Origin: Distichodus sexfasciatus
Lineage: Eukaryota; Chordata; Actinopteri; Characiformes; Distichodontidae
NCBI GenBank assembly: GCA_032718565.1
Contig: JAVGVS010000284.1
Coordinates: 302,501-366,500 of the forward strand
Direction of reading: 5' to 3'
Length of the DNA: 64,000 nucleotides
Shown here: in pieces, positions 12,901-27,900 of the stretch
How positions within the stretch are numbered: the first letter of the stretch is position 1
How the letters are laid out: every line of letters begins with the position of its first letter
Program-made: the position numbers and the translations under genes
Notes under the pieces: generated by a model
What the model saw: the letters and a program-made list of their open reading frames with translations, nothing else
Database searches by the model: none
Told to the model about the DNA's origin: nothing

Positions 12901-15900
12901 TAATGACAGTTTTCAGCTACAAAACTTCATTGAAGCTGTACCTCACCCACCCACATACCCTTGACAAGACATGACAAAACCAACAACAACCAAATAAATA
13001 AATAAAATAAAATAAAAAAACACAACCCCCAAACAACACAGAAAAAATTGACAATAAATACATCAAATTAAACAAAAAGGGAGAGAGACGAGAGAGACTT
13101 AACAGGACTTAGGACACAGACATACAAATGGACAGACAAATAGATAGACAGAAATGCGGTGTATGTATATTTGTGTCAGATAAATAGATGATGTGTGGGG
13201 ATGTTGGGAATTAATTAGATTAGTTAATCAAGAGTTTTAACTTGGAATGGAATGTATGTGTTTGTTGGGAGTTAGTTCACAGGCAAGTCTAAAGGGGTGA
13301 TAAAAGAAGCCCAGACTTCTGGGAAATGTGGAAGTTGATGCTGTAATGTTATTTTTTCCATTAATATGTGTTCTCTGAGGAGGTTTGACCACTGCATGAT
13401 GTTTAGTGTGCTTCTAGTTTTCCAGTTTAACAGGATAGCTTTTTTGGCAATCGCCAAGGCAACGAGTAGAGGTGTGAAATTTGGGATTGGTGGACTTATT
13501 GTTGAGTGGTCACCAAGCAGGCAGAGGGATAGGTGTAGTGGAATACTACGATCCATAATAGAAGATTGTGTTGATGACTTTTTGCCAGAAGTGTTGAGCT
13601 GGGGGACACGACCAGATGGAGTGGAAATAGTCATCTACAGTTTTTAAAGTACAATGTGAACAAATATCACTTTCTGTAAATCCCATCTTGTGCATTCTGT
13701 GCTGAGTGATGTGTGCTCTGTGGATCACCTTATATTGTGTAAGTTGAAGATTGGTGTTAGTAGTCATGGTGAAGGTGTTCCTACAGATGTGGAGCCAGAA
13801 TTCATTATCAGGAGTGAATGACAAATCTTTCTCCCAGGCTTCAATTGGAATGGAAATCTTTGAATTTGCTGTAGATATTAGTTTATATAATTTTGAGATA
13901 ATTTTTTTCTGATTTGTTATTTTGAGTATTTCTTCTGCTAAATGGGATGCCTGTGGATTGTTGTTACATAAACTGATCTTAGATTTCAGGGCTGCTTTTA
14001 GTTGGAGGTGATGAAGAAACTGCTCGTCTCCTATATCATACATATGAGTAAGATGTGGAAAAGTGATGAAGCTGTTGTTATGGAATAGGTGTTCAAGATG
14101 TGTGATGCCCTTTAGTTTCCAAGCATTAAAGAAAAGTGTTTTTTTGTTGAGTAGAAAGTCTGGGTTATGCCATATTGGAGTGTATTTGCAAGATTTCATA
14201 TTTATGCAAAAACATTTGTTGATTCTCCACCAGACTGTCAAAGTTGTTGAGATTACAGTATTATTAAAACAGCTGTGGTGGTAAGTCCACAAGTAAAACC
14301 TCTTTCCATTCTGACTGTTCTGTTTCTAACCACTGGTTATTCTGTTGGTTTGGATGTATCCAGCTGTTGATTTATTGTAGCTGACTTGCTAAATAATAAT
14401 TTTCAACGTTTGGTGCTTCTAGTCCTCCTTGAGTTTTTTGTTTCTGTAATGTAGCTAGTTTGATTCTGGGGGTTTTGTTTTTCCAATAGAACTTGTTAAT
14501 TATTGAGTTCAGTAAGTTGAACCATCTAGTGGTTGGTGTGGTTGGTGTCATTGTGAACAGCTAGTTCATTTTTGGTAATATAAACATTTTTAATGTTGCA
14601 ATTCTGCCAATTAATGATAAAGGAAAGTTTATCCAGCGGTTCAAATCATCCTCTATTTTGATGTTACCAATTGGAATTTGAAGAAGAAGATTTGAAGAGT
14701 TTGATTCAGTTCATAAGCACATGATCGTGATGAGAGAATATCATATGCTGCTTTAACACCATCTTCCATTGATATCAAATCACAACTCAAATCAACTCAA
14801 ATTTATCATTTAACCTTTTTATTTCTGAGCTAAACCAGATATTTACATCAAAACCAATCTTCTCTTTTAATAAGAATAAACCTCCTGCTTAATATGAAGT
14901 TACTATATGTATGAGGTCTGTTGATGGTTTTAATTTGGATTGATGCTATGGGATCGTTGATGATTGAGTCGATGTAGATCGATGTATCATTACACCCCTT
15001 GTGAAAACCCTGCACAGTGAACATTGCATTATAGAACCTGCAGCAGGTGAAAGTGAGTGATTATTTATCAATATGAACACAGCACAACACACACTGCACC
15101 GCAACCACGTGTCAGCCCTGCATTTGTGTGAGAAGTGAGTAGTGTTTGGGGACGGTACCTCGCTCATGAGTACCTCAGTGGTACCTTTACTGGTCCGGGA
15201 TTCAAACTGGCAACCTTCTGATCACAGGGTGATCTCCCTAACCGCTGCACTACCCTGCAGAACGCAGTGCATTATTACACGCTTAGTGAAATCCCTGCAA
15301 AACTGCGTTGTGGAACCGGCTACAGCAGCAGGATGAGTGTAAATGGTGTCCACAGTATGAGGGATCAGTCGGTTTAGGAGCTCTGACGACGGTCAGATGT
15401 GCAGCTGGATTTACTTGTTTTACAGCTGAGAGACAGAGCGGTTTACTGTCTGGAATGAGCAGGTATTAGGACTGGTATTAGGATGAAGAGCCTGGGTGTT
15501 TGGAGTACGGGACTGGGAGCGGAGAGAAATGAGTCTTCAGTGTTAATGTTGTGTAAGGGAATGCTGCAGGGTAGCACTGTACACAGTAATAACACACACT
15601 TTATGGTTAGCGTACTTGTTAATAATGTGGTGACCTCCCTAAAAGTTGTGGATGTACTGCACAAAGAGGAGCCTCAAAGTGACTAGTCAGCATCTCTTAT
15701 GTCTTATGTCTTCTAGTGCTGTTAAGAGAGTGGGTGAATTTAATGAGTGATGATTTGTCATTGTGAACACAGCACAGTACACAGTGCACCACGACCACAT
15801 GTGACCTCTGCAGTTGACCGTCCGTGAAGGAGCAGCGGGCAGCTTTTTGGCAGTCCCAGGGGAGCAGTGCTTGGGGACGGTACCTTGCTCATGAGAGCCT

Positions 15901-18900
15901 CAGTGGTACCTTTACCAGTCTGGGATTTCAACTGGTGACCTTCAGATCACGGTGCCAACTCCCTAACTGTTACACTACCAAGCGGTGTCTGTCTGCGCTC
16001 ACCTGACGCCACCAACGGCAGAGAAATGCCTGGTTCAGACGCCTGTGTGGACGGGGCCTTAAAGATTGATGCTTTGTGAAAGCGTGCCTTAAGCTCACTT
16101 AAATATCTTAAAATCTTTTATTTGGGTGTAGGTTTGGCTGTCAGCATCTGATAACACATCCACCTTTAATTTAGGGGGTGGTGGTGTTCTAGGGGTTAGT
16201 ATACACATCTCTGGACCATGAGGTTGTGAGTTCAAATCCTACCTCCAACACTACCATCACTACCAGTCTTTAAATCTCCAACAAGTTGCTGCAGGAGACT
16301 GTCCCTGAAATGACAACACACACGCATCTGCTAAAAGCTGTTAATGTAAATATTCAGAGCTGGGCTACGGTATATGTCTGAGGACGAGTTTAACTGCACT
16401 AAAACCAAGAGACTCTTGAATGAGCGGAGGTGTCGTGTCCCAACACGTGTCCGCAGTTCCTGTTCTGCCTCTTTTGAAATGGTGGAATCACTTCCCTGAG
16501 TGCTTGAGTAACTGGGATTTCTCAACCGTGCTCTGTGAATAACTATCACACAAATCCAAATAACGTTGAGTGACGTTATTAAGATCTAATCAGTGCTGTA
16601 TTGTGTTGCAAATTATCACACACACACTCTTATCTGCACTGTGTGTAAAGCATTGTCTGTCTGTTGACTGTGTTGCACCACAACGATGGAGAAACTGCTC
16701 ACTGAGTTCCTGTAATGAAAGTCATTAGACCTCTTTAGTCCAAAACCTGCCTTTAACCCTTTCATTACTCTCTCAGTGGATGAGGTGACGACAATGATGA
16801 GTACATACCTGTAACACTGCTGCTGCACATCATATCAAACAGGGACATAACGTAATGTGGCTCTACACTGCCTTGACCCTTGAAATATTAAACAAGATTA
16901 CGCAGTAGGAGTCGACTGATATGTGACCCTCCACGGCAAAACCAGTCGCTTATCACAGTGGAGGTTTCCGTTTATGTTGCGTGGGGTAAAATTTTGGATT
17001 TTTTGTTTAGGTAGGCTATCCCTGTGGCTGTGAATGCAGCGTAGGCTACCGTAAATACAAACGTAGCCGCGACCGAACCAAGCGTCTGTGAGTGCTACCC
17101 GACTCCTTTGAATGTTGATATCTCAGTCATATATCGTCCGGTTCATTCCATATAGGTATCGTTTTGAAGCTTGATTTATGCCCTTTCATGAAAACATAAT
17201 AACTCAATTTTGAACATTTGCGATAAGCTACAGGTTTTGCTGTGGAGGGTCATATATGCTTTATTCAGGGCTGTTGGACTGGTGATGGCGTAAATGCAGT
17301 TTAATAGAGTAGATGTTGTGCTGCCTCCACCTGTAGTTACCTTGTGTAACTCTCTGAACTCTTGCTGTGTTTGGTCAGGTACATTTGCGGTGATTAGCCT
17401 GATGATCGGGGGCGTGGCGGTGAGGGAAGCGCCAGACTCCATGTTCCCTCTTAACTCCACCAACGCTACAGAGGCGATCAACATTGAGGCGCGGGATGCC
17501 AGGAGGGTGGAGGTGGCAGTGGCACTAACGGCTCTGGTGGGACTCCTTCAGGTACCACAACAACAACAACAGCGTTCACAGCAGGACGAGCAGAGCTACG
17601 GCAGCACCGTGTGGAGTCAGGCTCTAACCCTCCCGCATGCCGTGTGACCCTCTTTACACACGTTCACCTTTCCCACCCAGCAATAAGTGTTGAAACGACG
17701 TCTGAAAAACGTTGATATTTGGCTGAAGAGTGAGAGGTGAAAAGACGATTTCGGTCGATGTCTATAAAAAGATGTCCCTCCACCTCTAAGATAGATTCAA
17801 AAGAGGTCTTTACAGGCTGCTTCTATAACCCATTTTCCACCATAAATTGATTATCATTATAATAAATTAATATGGCGTGTTAACAAAATGATTTTATATT
17901 ATACTCATTATATTCTTATATCATACAGTAGGAACAAAAAAGTACCATTAAAACATTAATTTAATAGAAAAATAGGGACACACTACTCAATGCAAAACCA
18001 ACACTGATCACACACTTTCAAACAATGCTTCATTTCTGTCCAGTACAGTGGGATGAAGCAAAACAAACTACATATAACCATGTGCAAAGCAGTTGCAAAC
18101 TTAACATCTTCTAACATGAGTCTACTAACTAACACAAACATTCAGGTAACTTAGGAAAACTAATTACTCACTTTCACTCAGTAACACACACACACCGGTG
18201 ATCACAAGCACCAAAAACATGAGCAGAGCTTTCAGTCGTCAACAGGTCTACTACTGATGACATCACGCACGCGCGACCAAGCCAGGCACGAGCAATAGAC
18301 CTTACACCTGGAGCAATAGAAATACCAGCAGAAAAATTAAATAATGTGTGGGAAATGATCTGGACCTTTTATATAGTTTATAAGCTAATAAGTGAGGAAT
18401 TACAAAAAAGAAGAAAAAGTATAACAAATCTACAGGAAAAGAGTGTAAAACATGAGTATACTAGTTCAGATGTCTGCGAAAATAAACTGATTATATTCAG
18501 TAATGTACAGTGTTTGGGTGAAGTTCACGCAACACACAGCGTTTCAATGGAAATAACGTTAGTTACTGGAGTATATTGTCATGGCTCTGTTAGTGCTGTA
18601 TGTGGTCCTAAAAGGACGTCCGTCTCAGGCTAAATGTGGTCCTAATCAGACAAACTCAACCAAGACCAATTTCCAACCACTAGTATTGATCTTAATAAAG
18701 GCCATGACGGATGACCAGATTTAGCCCCAAAACAAGGTTTGTGGACGTCCGGTGCTCGGTGGGTTTCCACTGCACTGGTGCCAGTGTCCTTTAAAAATGT
18801 AAATCACTGCTGTTTTCTTTATCTGAAGTGCTGCCACTTACGCTCACTTCCAGACCAGCAGAGTGTTGGTGCCAGTTTGGAGGTGACTTTCTAACACCAG

Positions 18901-21900
18901 CACCAAAACTTTGCTGCTCTCCAACCAAGAACATGTGATGTCACGAGAGCAGTAAGCAAGGAAGTAATTTCAGTAAAGAAAATCACAGTCATGTACATCT
19001 TCATTTCAAGTCACAATTCAATCTGTAAATTAAATTAAATGTTATAATGTTAAAAGAGAACAACTAAATCTGTAGCTTATGTACGTAATAATGCTGTTAG
19101 CATTTGAGCTGGGACTGGGCAGTTAGACCCCAGATTAGGATCACTGTTACTAACTCAGCCTTGATTATGATTAATTCACCACGAGGTGTTTCAACAGAGT
19201 CGCATGACAACACACACACTAGTATGTGTTTAAGGAGACGCTACATGTTGTTGCTGTGTGTACTGTAGTCTGTGTGGTGTGTGACGTGGTCGCAGCGTCA
19301 TCACACCGGGCCAGTTCCTGTTGGTTCCCGACTTGGGCACCAGTGCGGTGGGAAAGGTGTAACGGACAGCTTTAATGAAGCTCTTCTTTACAGTGAGGTG
19401 GTTTTGTCTCTTCTTCCCGCAGCTGGTTCTGGGCATCCTGCGCTTTGGCTTCGTCTCCATCTACCTGACCGAGCCACTGGTGCGAGGCTTCACCACGGCC
19501 GCCTCCATCCACGTCTTCGTCTCACAGCTCAAATACCTGTTCGGAGTGCAGACCAAGCGCTTCAGCGGCCCCATGTCCGTGCTTTACGTGAGTGAACCGT
19601 CCTCCTGCCCCGCGGGGATCCGAAATAATAACCACACGTCCTCCTAAAGACAAACCAGACCTCCTGTAGCTCAGCGTGACCCTGTGTCCTGTGGACGCAA
19701 CCTCAGCCCAACCCTGCTGTGTTTACTGAGCAGTTAGCAGTGTACATACACGGCTTAGACTCTGTACTGTACACACGCTGCCTCCTCGAAACACGGTTTT
19801 ATTGGGAGATGGATATGTATGGCTGTGTTTTGTAGACTTTCTTGACGTGTTGTGTCTCCTCCCGCAGAGTCTCGTGGCTGTGTTTAAACAAATCACCAGC
19901 ACCAACCTGGTCTCGTTCTTCATGGGCTTGGTGTGCATCGTGTTCCTCTACGGTGTGAAAGAGTGTAACGAGCGCTTCAAGAAGAAGCTGCCCATTCCCA
20001 TCCCTGGAGAGATTATAGTGGTAATGTAGCTCGTCCACAAGCACATTCTGTCCTCACACACGTCCACTCCGGGGAACAAAGCTCACTAGACTAGCACCTC
20101 CTGGAGAACTTCTGTGATGGCTGTCTGCTGGAAAAAGTAGAAAAGGTTCAAGTGGTGAATAGGAAATATAAAGTAAATCAAAATTCTTTATTAATCCTGA
20201 GGGGAAATCTAGTTGTGATACAGTTACCAAGGCCGGAATAAGGGTCAAAATTACAAGCAGTAAAATGACCTTAAAATACAACATTCTTCTGCACACATCA
20301 AAACCATGTATACAAGCCACACACACCGCTACACGTCACACGAGTTGGAACGAGGTTACTAGCACAAAACCTGTAGGAGGAGCAGCAGTCAGAAGAAGTG
20401 TGGAATAAAAAGAGTGATAACGTGTGATGTTCACCAGAGTCTCATAATAATAAATGTAAAATATAACTGCAAGCAGTGATTACGGGGGCCATGCAGTTTG
20501 CAGCTTTATCACTTTTTGACGAATCAAAGTGGACAGACGTTGAAATATGACACGTTTTATCTTTTTATCTAGGGTGCTACGGTTCAAAACTTATTAGGCA
20601 ATACATAAAATAGCTTATTATACGGCCACCAACTGGCAGAGTGGCGCAATTTTTTTTTGCCTGAGTAGAGGGTGGGGTCCCGGACCTACCTGCCAAATTT
20701 CAAAGCTGTAGGTCTTACAGTTTTTTCTCCACAACGTGTTTAAGGCAGAAAAGAAAAAATCAGCACGATTCCAGTAGGGTTCCACTGACCCCCTAATAAT
20801 GAAAAGAACTTAATAAAGATTATCGTAATGAAGGCCATTACTCTGTGTGTGTGTGTGCAGGACATTATCTCCCAAACATTATTTACTCAAATATCACTTT
20901 TTCATCAGTAAAAATGATCTGTTTGTACTTCTCTTAAGGTGATGGTCACCACTGGAGTCTCGTACGGAATGAATCTTTCTGATAACTACCAGCTGGACAT
21001 AGTGGGGCACATTCCTACAGGGTGAGACCAAGTGCTGCTCTTCTGACATGTGATGGACTGAACGTGTTAAAATGACGGTGTCTTCTAGAACTAGATGTGG
21101 AATATACTGTAGAAACTGTATGATTACTGTGTTCTGAAAAAGGTAGAAAGGGGGGAGAGCAGTGAAACGGTAAAAAGGAGAAGTAAAGTGAACTTGCTGA
21201 GAAACTGGATGGAGTTGACTGCCAAAAGCTGTGGTGAAATAAGGTCAGCAGCTTGAAATATGTCCCCAAAATTACACCGTGGCAGCGGTTTCTCACATGG
21301 CCACTGAAGAAGGAGGTGAAGCGGAGATATAAAGTGAAAAAGGAAGGATGAAGTGGTGGTGTGGAAGAAAAGGTCAACATGATTGATTTTCATATTACAG
21401 TGTAGGTGGTAAATCTGGTGTCTTCTCGGGGGAAACGGGGAAGCAGGGGCTGTACATGAGGAATGTAATTATGGTGCAGGATATGGGAATTATTGGCCGA
21501 TGCTGATATCTAATTTGTTCATGTGTATATCAGCCAATGATAATAAATGAGGAAGGCAGAGTTGAGCACTTAAAGACGACTTTTTACTCACTACCTAGTG
21601 CGTAGAGAGCCTTCAAGCTACGACCCTGGCTACTTCCTGAGATGCATACTACCACTTAGAAGAGTATGATAAGAGCACCTTACCTACCATACTATTAAGT
21701 GCAGTAGTACACGGCTCGGGACACGGCCCATGTGTGAGCTCACATTTACTAAGTGAAGCAAACACACAGTTTAGTAGTTAAACATGTTTCACGTGTGCAG
21801 CAGAGTTGAGCGTAAAGACCAGAGATGTTGCTGGTGAACGTTCCACTGCGTGATCAGAATTTTACCACAAAACAACACCAGACATTTTAAGACAGAAGGC

Positions 21901-24900
21901 GCGGGCCGTATAAAATCCCACCTCGGACTCTGGACATGCCGGATCAAATATCAGCTGGAAATATCGGGTAAATCTATGCCTCCAGTTCCGATACGACTCC
22001 CTTAAAGTAAAGCTGCACTCCTCGATCAGCTGAATGTTAAAGACATGAGCACTGTCTCTACGATAAATAACGCAGTGGAGGAAGTAACAAAAAAAGGTGT
22101 GAATAGCAATAAAACCCTGCTCCAATAACGGCGGCTCCTCTTCCTGCTTCCCTCAAGGCTTCTCCCTCCCACGGTGCCGGACCTGACTCTGCTCAGCAGC
22201 CTGATCCCGGACGCCGTGGCCATCGCTGTGGTGGGATTCTCCATGGCCGCCTCCCTGGCCAAAATCTTTGCCCTCAAGTTTGGCTACAGTGTAGATGGAA
22301 ACCAGGTAGTACATCTCTCACAAACTCCACCTGCATCAGGGGAGTGGAGGTCAGGGCCGGGGTGGAGGGAGATGGACCTCGCGCGCTGGCTGGTCTCTAC
22401 AGGAACAGTAGGGGGCAGTTGGTGGTGTAACGGTAGGGTGTTCGCCCCGTGATCAGAAGGTCGCAGGTTCAAATCCAGGGCTGGTAAAGTTACCACTGAG
22501 GTAGTCATGAACAAGGTACCGTCCCCAAGCACTGCTCCCTGGGCGTTTGTTAGCTGCCCACTGCTCCTTCACGGATGGGTCAAATGCAGAGGTCACATTT
22601 CACTGTGGTGCACTGTGTGCTGTGCTGTGGCGTGTGCACAACGACAAATAATCACTTCCACTTATTATATGTTTAAACAGTATGATATAATTCCAGTATA
22701 AGATTTAAGACTATTTGTCACGTACATAGTTATAGATTTATGTTTACAGCATTTAGCAGGTGCTGTTATCCAGAGCCTCTTCCATTTATTACAGAGACAG
22801 TGTGCCTGGAGCAAGTTGGGGTTAAGGTTGGTGCCAGACAGGGGACTCGAACCCACAACCTCTTGGTCCAGAGGAGAGTGTCCTAACCACTAGGCCACCA
22901 ACACCCCGTGTAGTGAAATGTTTACTGCAAATCAAAAAGTAGAATTAAGAGTTTTAAAGTTAACAGGTCAAGTTAAGGCTAAGTAGTAAGAGTTCAATAT
23001 ATACATAAAATATAGAAAAGAGAAAATCTCATAAGGTTATACTACAGACGGTGACTGTTCTTGTGCATGTTACAGTGTACACTATGTATTTAACGTGCAG
23101 TGTGAGTTGCCGCAGGATGTAGGCAGGTGGGTGGTGTATGAGCATAAATAAGTTGAGATGTTGTATTAGTGAAGTAGCAGTGTCACGTCCTGGTTAACAA
23201 GTCTTATGACATGAGGATAGAAGCTGCTCCTGAGTCTCTCTGTTTTTGCCATAATCAGATCCTCCAGGATTCACCATGTTGAGATCACTACTATTAACGC
23301 AAACTCAGCCAGTCCCCGTGAATTCATTACTACAGTGCAATTTTGACCAATCATCGCAGCTTTTCTGCAATTTTTGTCCAGTCATTGTCGTTCCCGCACA
23401 ACGTCGAGCCATACATCAGCCAACTCACTTCCTGGTTAAGTTTAGAAGACACAGGAAACGTGTGATAAAAACGCCTCACGTTTGCCTTCAAAAATAACTA
23501 CATGATTAATGGTTAATAAAAATAGGTTTTCAATCTCAACAAAGACCCACGAAGTCCTGGAGGAGCTGAATAATACTTCTGAACCTTGTCAGTGAACTAT
23601 GAGGGTAAAAATCTAAACTGAAAATCAGAATACTTCACTAATGGTATTGAGAGTAAGATGTTTAATTAATCGTGATATTGATTTGCGGTGATATCGCCCA
23701 GCCCTTGCTGCGAGGCCCAGCGGTGTTTACCTTGAACACTGATTTATGATCAGCAGGGTTTTAGTCACTTCCAGCTCTGCACCGGCACCAGCTGGAGTGT
23801 TTGATTTGGGGACGTGTCGTGGGTTTTATAGCCTGGGTGTGATGTGATTCTGGTAGGTGTGTGTGTTTACGGTTATGATTTGATTTGGTCATCTGGCCGT
23901 GTTGTGTGTTGTGTTGTGATGGCAGGAGCTGATCGCACTGGGCTTGTGCAACTTCATCAGCTCCTTCTTCCAAGCCTTCGTTATCACCAGCTCCATGTCA
24001 CGCAGCCTGGTGCAGGTCAGCACGGGAGGCAAAACTCAGGTAACACACACTCATCTCTACTCATTACTCTCGTGGGAAACGCAGTGCTGAGTTTTCATTG
24101 AGGTTTCTGCTCCATATGTATTGTTGGTTTCTGCTGCAGCGCCGCAGCTCCGTCTGTATTAGTAATGATGCTGGGTATTTTGAGAAAAAGTATCTAATGA
24201 GTTAATTACACCCATTTCCTGTCTGATAAATGTGTTTAAGGTAGTGTTCAGTCTAGTCATGCCCTCGCAACAGTGGCTTAATTACTGCTGTAAATCTACA
24301 TGGATAAGATAAGTGAGGTTCCCCTTTCCCCTGTGTGTGTGTGTGTGTGTGTAGATTGCTGGATTGTTGGCCTCTCTGTTGGTCCTCTTGGTGATTGTGG
24401 CCATTGGCTTCATGTTTGAGCCTCTACCTCAGGTCAGTACAACCAGTTTGGTGATTCCTCTGCGTAAAGTCAACTAGGGGTCGACCGATATGTTTATTTC
24501 AGTGCTGATGCTGATTATTATTCATTAAGGAGAGTGATAACCAATATTTTGAACTGATATATGTATGAAATTTGATGAATTGTGACCCTCCACGGCAAAA
24601 CCAGTCGCTTGTTGCAACGGAGGTTTCTGAGAAAAACGAGCGTTTATGTAAAATTTGGGATTTTTTGTTTTTAGTGTTTTGAAACAGTGGAAGGTCTATA
24701 CTGTACTGTTGTGAATAAATTTGGCTGAAAAACTTACCCTTTCCATCCTAAAAACGTGACTTTCTTGAGGTGAGGAATTCAATTCCAGCAGAATGTTAAA
24801 AGTTTGTGTTTTGACCGCTCTACTTCAATATTTACGGTAAATCCACTGGTTGACTAGCGTGAAGATATTTCTCCGGAATCCATCTCCGTCTCCCGAGTTC

Positions 24901-27900
24901 AGTTAACCTAACGCAGGTAGGCTATCCGTGTGGCTGTGAATGCAGCGTAGGCTAGCGTAAATGCAGACGTAGCCGCGACCGCACCAAAGCGTCTGTGAGT
25001 GCTACGGCGATAGTCAACTTCAAAGGCAGATTTCTCCGTTTCTCACTTGGCGTGACAGGAGAAACCCGACTCCTTTGAATGTTGATATCTCAGTCATATG
25101 TCGTCACATTCATTCCATATAGGTATCGTTTTGAAGCTTGATTTATGCCCTTTCATGAAAACTTAATAACTTAATTTTGAAAATTTGCGACAAGCGACTG
25201 GTTTTGCCGTGGAGGGTCACAAATGTGGTGTCAGCATTCTAGAATAATACACATTCCAATACAAAAACTTAATGTAAATACCTTTTAACATGTTTAATTA
25301 TGAAAGCTTTCTACCGTGTTCTTGGCACAAAATGTGTGTGGAGCCTACACTGCCAGATTGCATTTTCATGGCCAATTTAGAGTGCATTTCATTATACACC
25401 ACTCTTGGGCAGTAGTGTAACCGTTGGCTCCGTGATTGGAAGGTCAGCAGTTTGAATCCTGGACCAGTTATGGTACTACTGAGGTACTTGTGAGCAAGGT
25501 GACGTCCCCAAGCGCTGCATTTGACCCATCTGTGAAGGAGCAATGTGCAGCTGACATGGGCAGCGCCAGAGGAGTACTGCTTGATGACACTACCTTGCTC
25601 ATAAGTACCTCAATGGTACCTTTACCAGTCCAGGATTCGAGCCAATAACCTTCCAATCACAGGTGAACGGCCTAACCGTTACACTACCAGCTGTCCTGCG
25701 TATACCTACGTATGTGTCAAACCAAGAATCAAAGGATCCTTCAGGCTTCACTGTTGATACGTGACATTTGTGATGTCTAACAGTTCAGCTTGTTATTGCT
25801 CTAGATCCCAGAGTGTTCACTTCAGACACAGAGCAGCAGCAGCAGAGCCGGAGCAACACCATTTCACATTCATTTATTATGACCAATGCCCATAACCATA
25901 AGAATGACCAATATCAGCACCGATAATCAGCCACACCCTCAATCACTCGATCCCTGAGAACGAAGTAATACTTAATAACACGTTTTTTCACTGAGAGCGC
26001 CCAAAATCTTTCCCTCCAGAGCGCTTCCTCTGCACTTTCTGTCAGCACTCATTGTTGCTAAGTTATGAAAAGCATCATCGGTCACTTCTGCGCTTGTTCC
26101 TATTTCAACCTGGTTTTTTAGCTCGCTAGTTTAGCCGACAAGGTGGAGAGAATTGGCATCTTAGCGTTAGCGTCCGTCTTTGAAACAGATTCGAGACTGA
26201 GTGCGTGTAATCTTCTCCAGCTGCAGTGTTTGTCCCGCCCTTCTATGGTGTCACATCAACGCCAAAACAAGAGCGCGCAAAATCGCTTGCTGCAAAAAAA
26301 TCGTGGGCATTGATGTGATGCCATACCCTTCCTCGATTTTGACCAGTGACATTGATGACCATCTCCACCGGCGTCTTTTTTCAGATGAAGGCACTTAGCG
26401 CTCTGAACTCTGCAGCTCATGGGATTTAGATTAAAGATAGGCGCTGGCAGCAGGAAAGCTGCGCTTAGTGGACACAGGCCCTTAGTGCTGCTCCTCCACT
26501 GGACCTCAGCTACGAGCAGCTTCAGATAATGCTGTCTTTGAGTTTACTCCTCATTTCCCTGTGTGTAGCTGCTACAGTACGAACACAGCACCACAGCTGG
26601 AACAGGATGTTGGTGATAATGAACAAATCAGCTTGTACATATGAGCCCCTGTTCGTATTTGCTGTAATACTGCTTTTGTCATGACGTCCACCTTTGGCCA
26701 GCTTCGTTCCTGGTTTACAGCAGGGTGGACCTGAGATGGAGTGGTGTTGAGTTAAACTCTGGTGTTGTTGTGTCAGACGGTGCTGGCTGCGGTCATCATG
26801 GTTAATCTGCTGGGCATGTTTAAACAAGTCAGAGACCTGCCTTTCTTATGGAGGACCAGCAGGATCGAACTGGTGAGTGTACAGCTCTTTAACACACTGC
26901 CCGATGCCGCTGTTGGTATTATCATTACGAGTACATAAGCACACTTTATTCATACTTTAAGTGAGTGATGATTTGTGATTGTGAACACAGCACAGCACAC
27001 AGTGCACCGCGACCGCATGTGAACTCTGCATTTGATCCATCCGTGAAGGAGCATGGAGATGGTACCTTGCTCATGAGTACCTCAGTGGTACCTTTACAGG
27101 TCTGGGGCTTGAACCAGCGTCCCTCTGGTCACGGGACCAGCTCCCGGAACGTTACACTAGCAGCTGCCCTTTACAGCAGCCATAGCTGAGCACAGTGCTG
27201 TACAAATGCTAAAAGTAAAATAATCACAAGTTGCATAAAACTCTAAAGTGCGGCGGTTAGGGCGTTTACCCCGTCATCAGAAGGTCGCCAGTTCAAAACC
27301 CAGGACCGGTATAGGTACCACTGAGGTACTCCTGAGCAAGGTACCGTCCCCTAGCACTGCTACCCGGGTACTGCTACAGCTGACCACTGCTCCTTCACCG
27401 ATGGGTCAAATGCAGAGGTCAAACGTCATTGTGTGCTGTGGTGTGTTCACAGTGACAAATAATCCCAACCTTTATAATACAGGGTGGCGCGGTGGACAGC
27501 GCTGTCACCTCGCAACAAGAAGGTGATGGGCTCGATCCCCGGGTGGGTGTGGGTTTTCTCCAGGTGCTCCAGTTTCCTCCCACAGTCCAGAAGCGTGCAC
27601 TATAGGTTGATTGGTGACTCTAAATGGTCACACAGGTGTGAGTGTGTGTGCCCTGTGTTTAATTAATGTTCATCAACTTCTCTAAGATGTACACACTACA
27701 TATTTGGTCCTTGACGTTACTCTAACCCTAACCCTACTGAACAGAGGTGATGTTATGACATGATCAAGTGGCTCGTGACACCTTGTGTGTGTGTGTTAGT
27801 GTTATAGAGTTGAGATATTTGAATATTTTCTCTCTCCAGATGATCTGGCTGGTGTCCTTCGTAGCCTCGGTTCTGCTGGGTCTGGACTACGGGCTGCTGG

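Larger units (their letters stand above)
24477..25945. mobile_element. Element nest in slc26a5 intron 10
   Basis: The left end GGGTCGACCGATATGTTTAT and right part ATCAGCACCGATAATCAGCC look like inverted ends of one DNA element. They enclose foldback copy C and an inverted SINE pair. The same GTCGACTGATAT start precedes foldback copy B. Confidence 0.4.

Noticed and set aside
22412..22480. tRNA-like head with B-box, as a possible tRNA gene
   Set aside because: It continues into the SINE body and has many diverged copies; no cloverleaf acceptor stem is convincing. The same applies to other heads.
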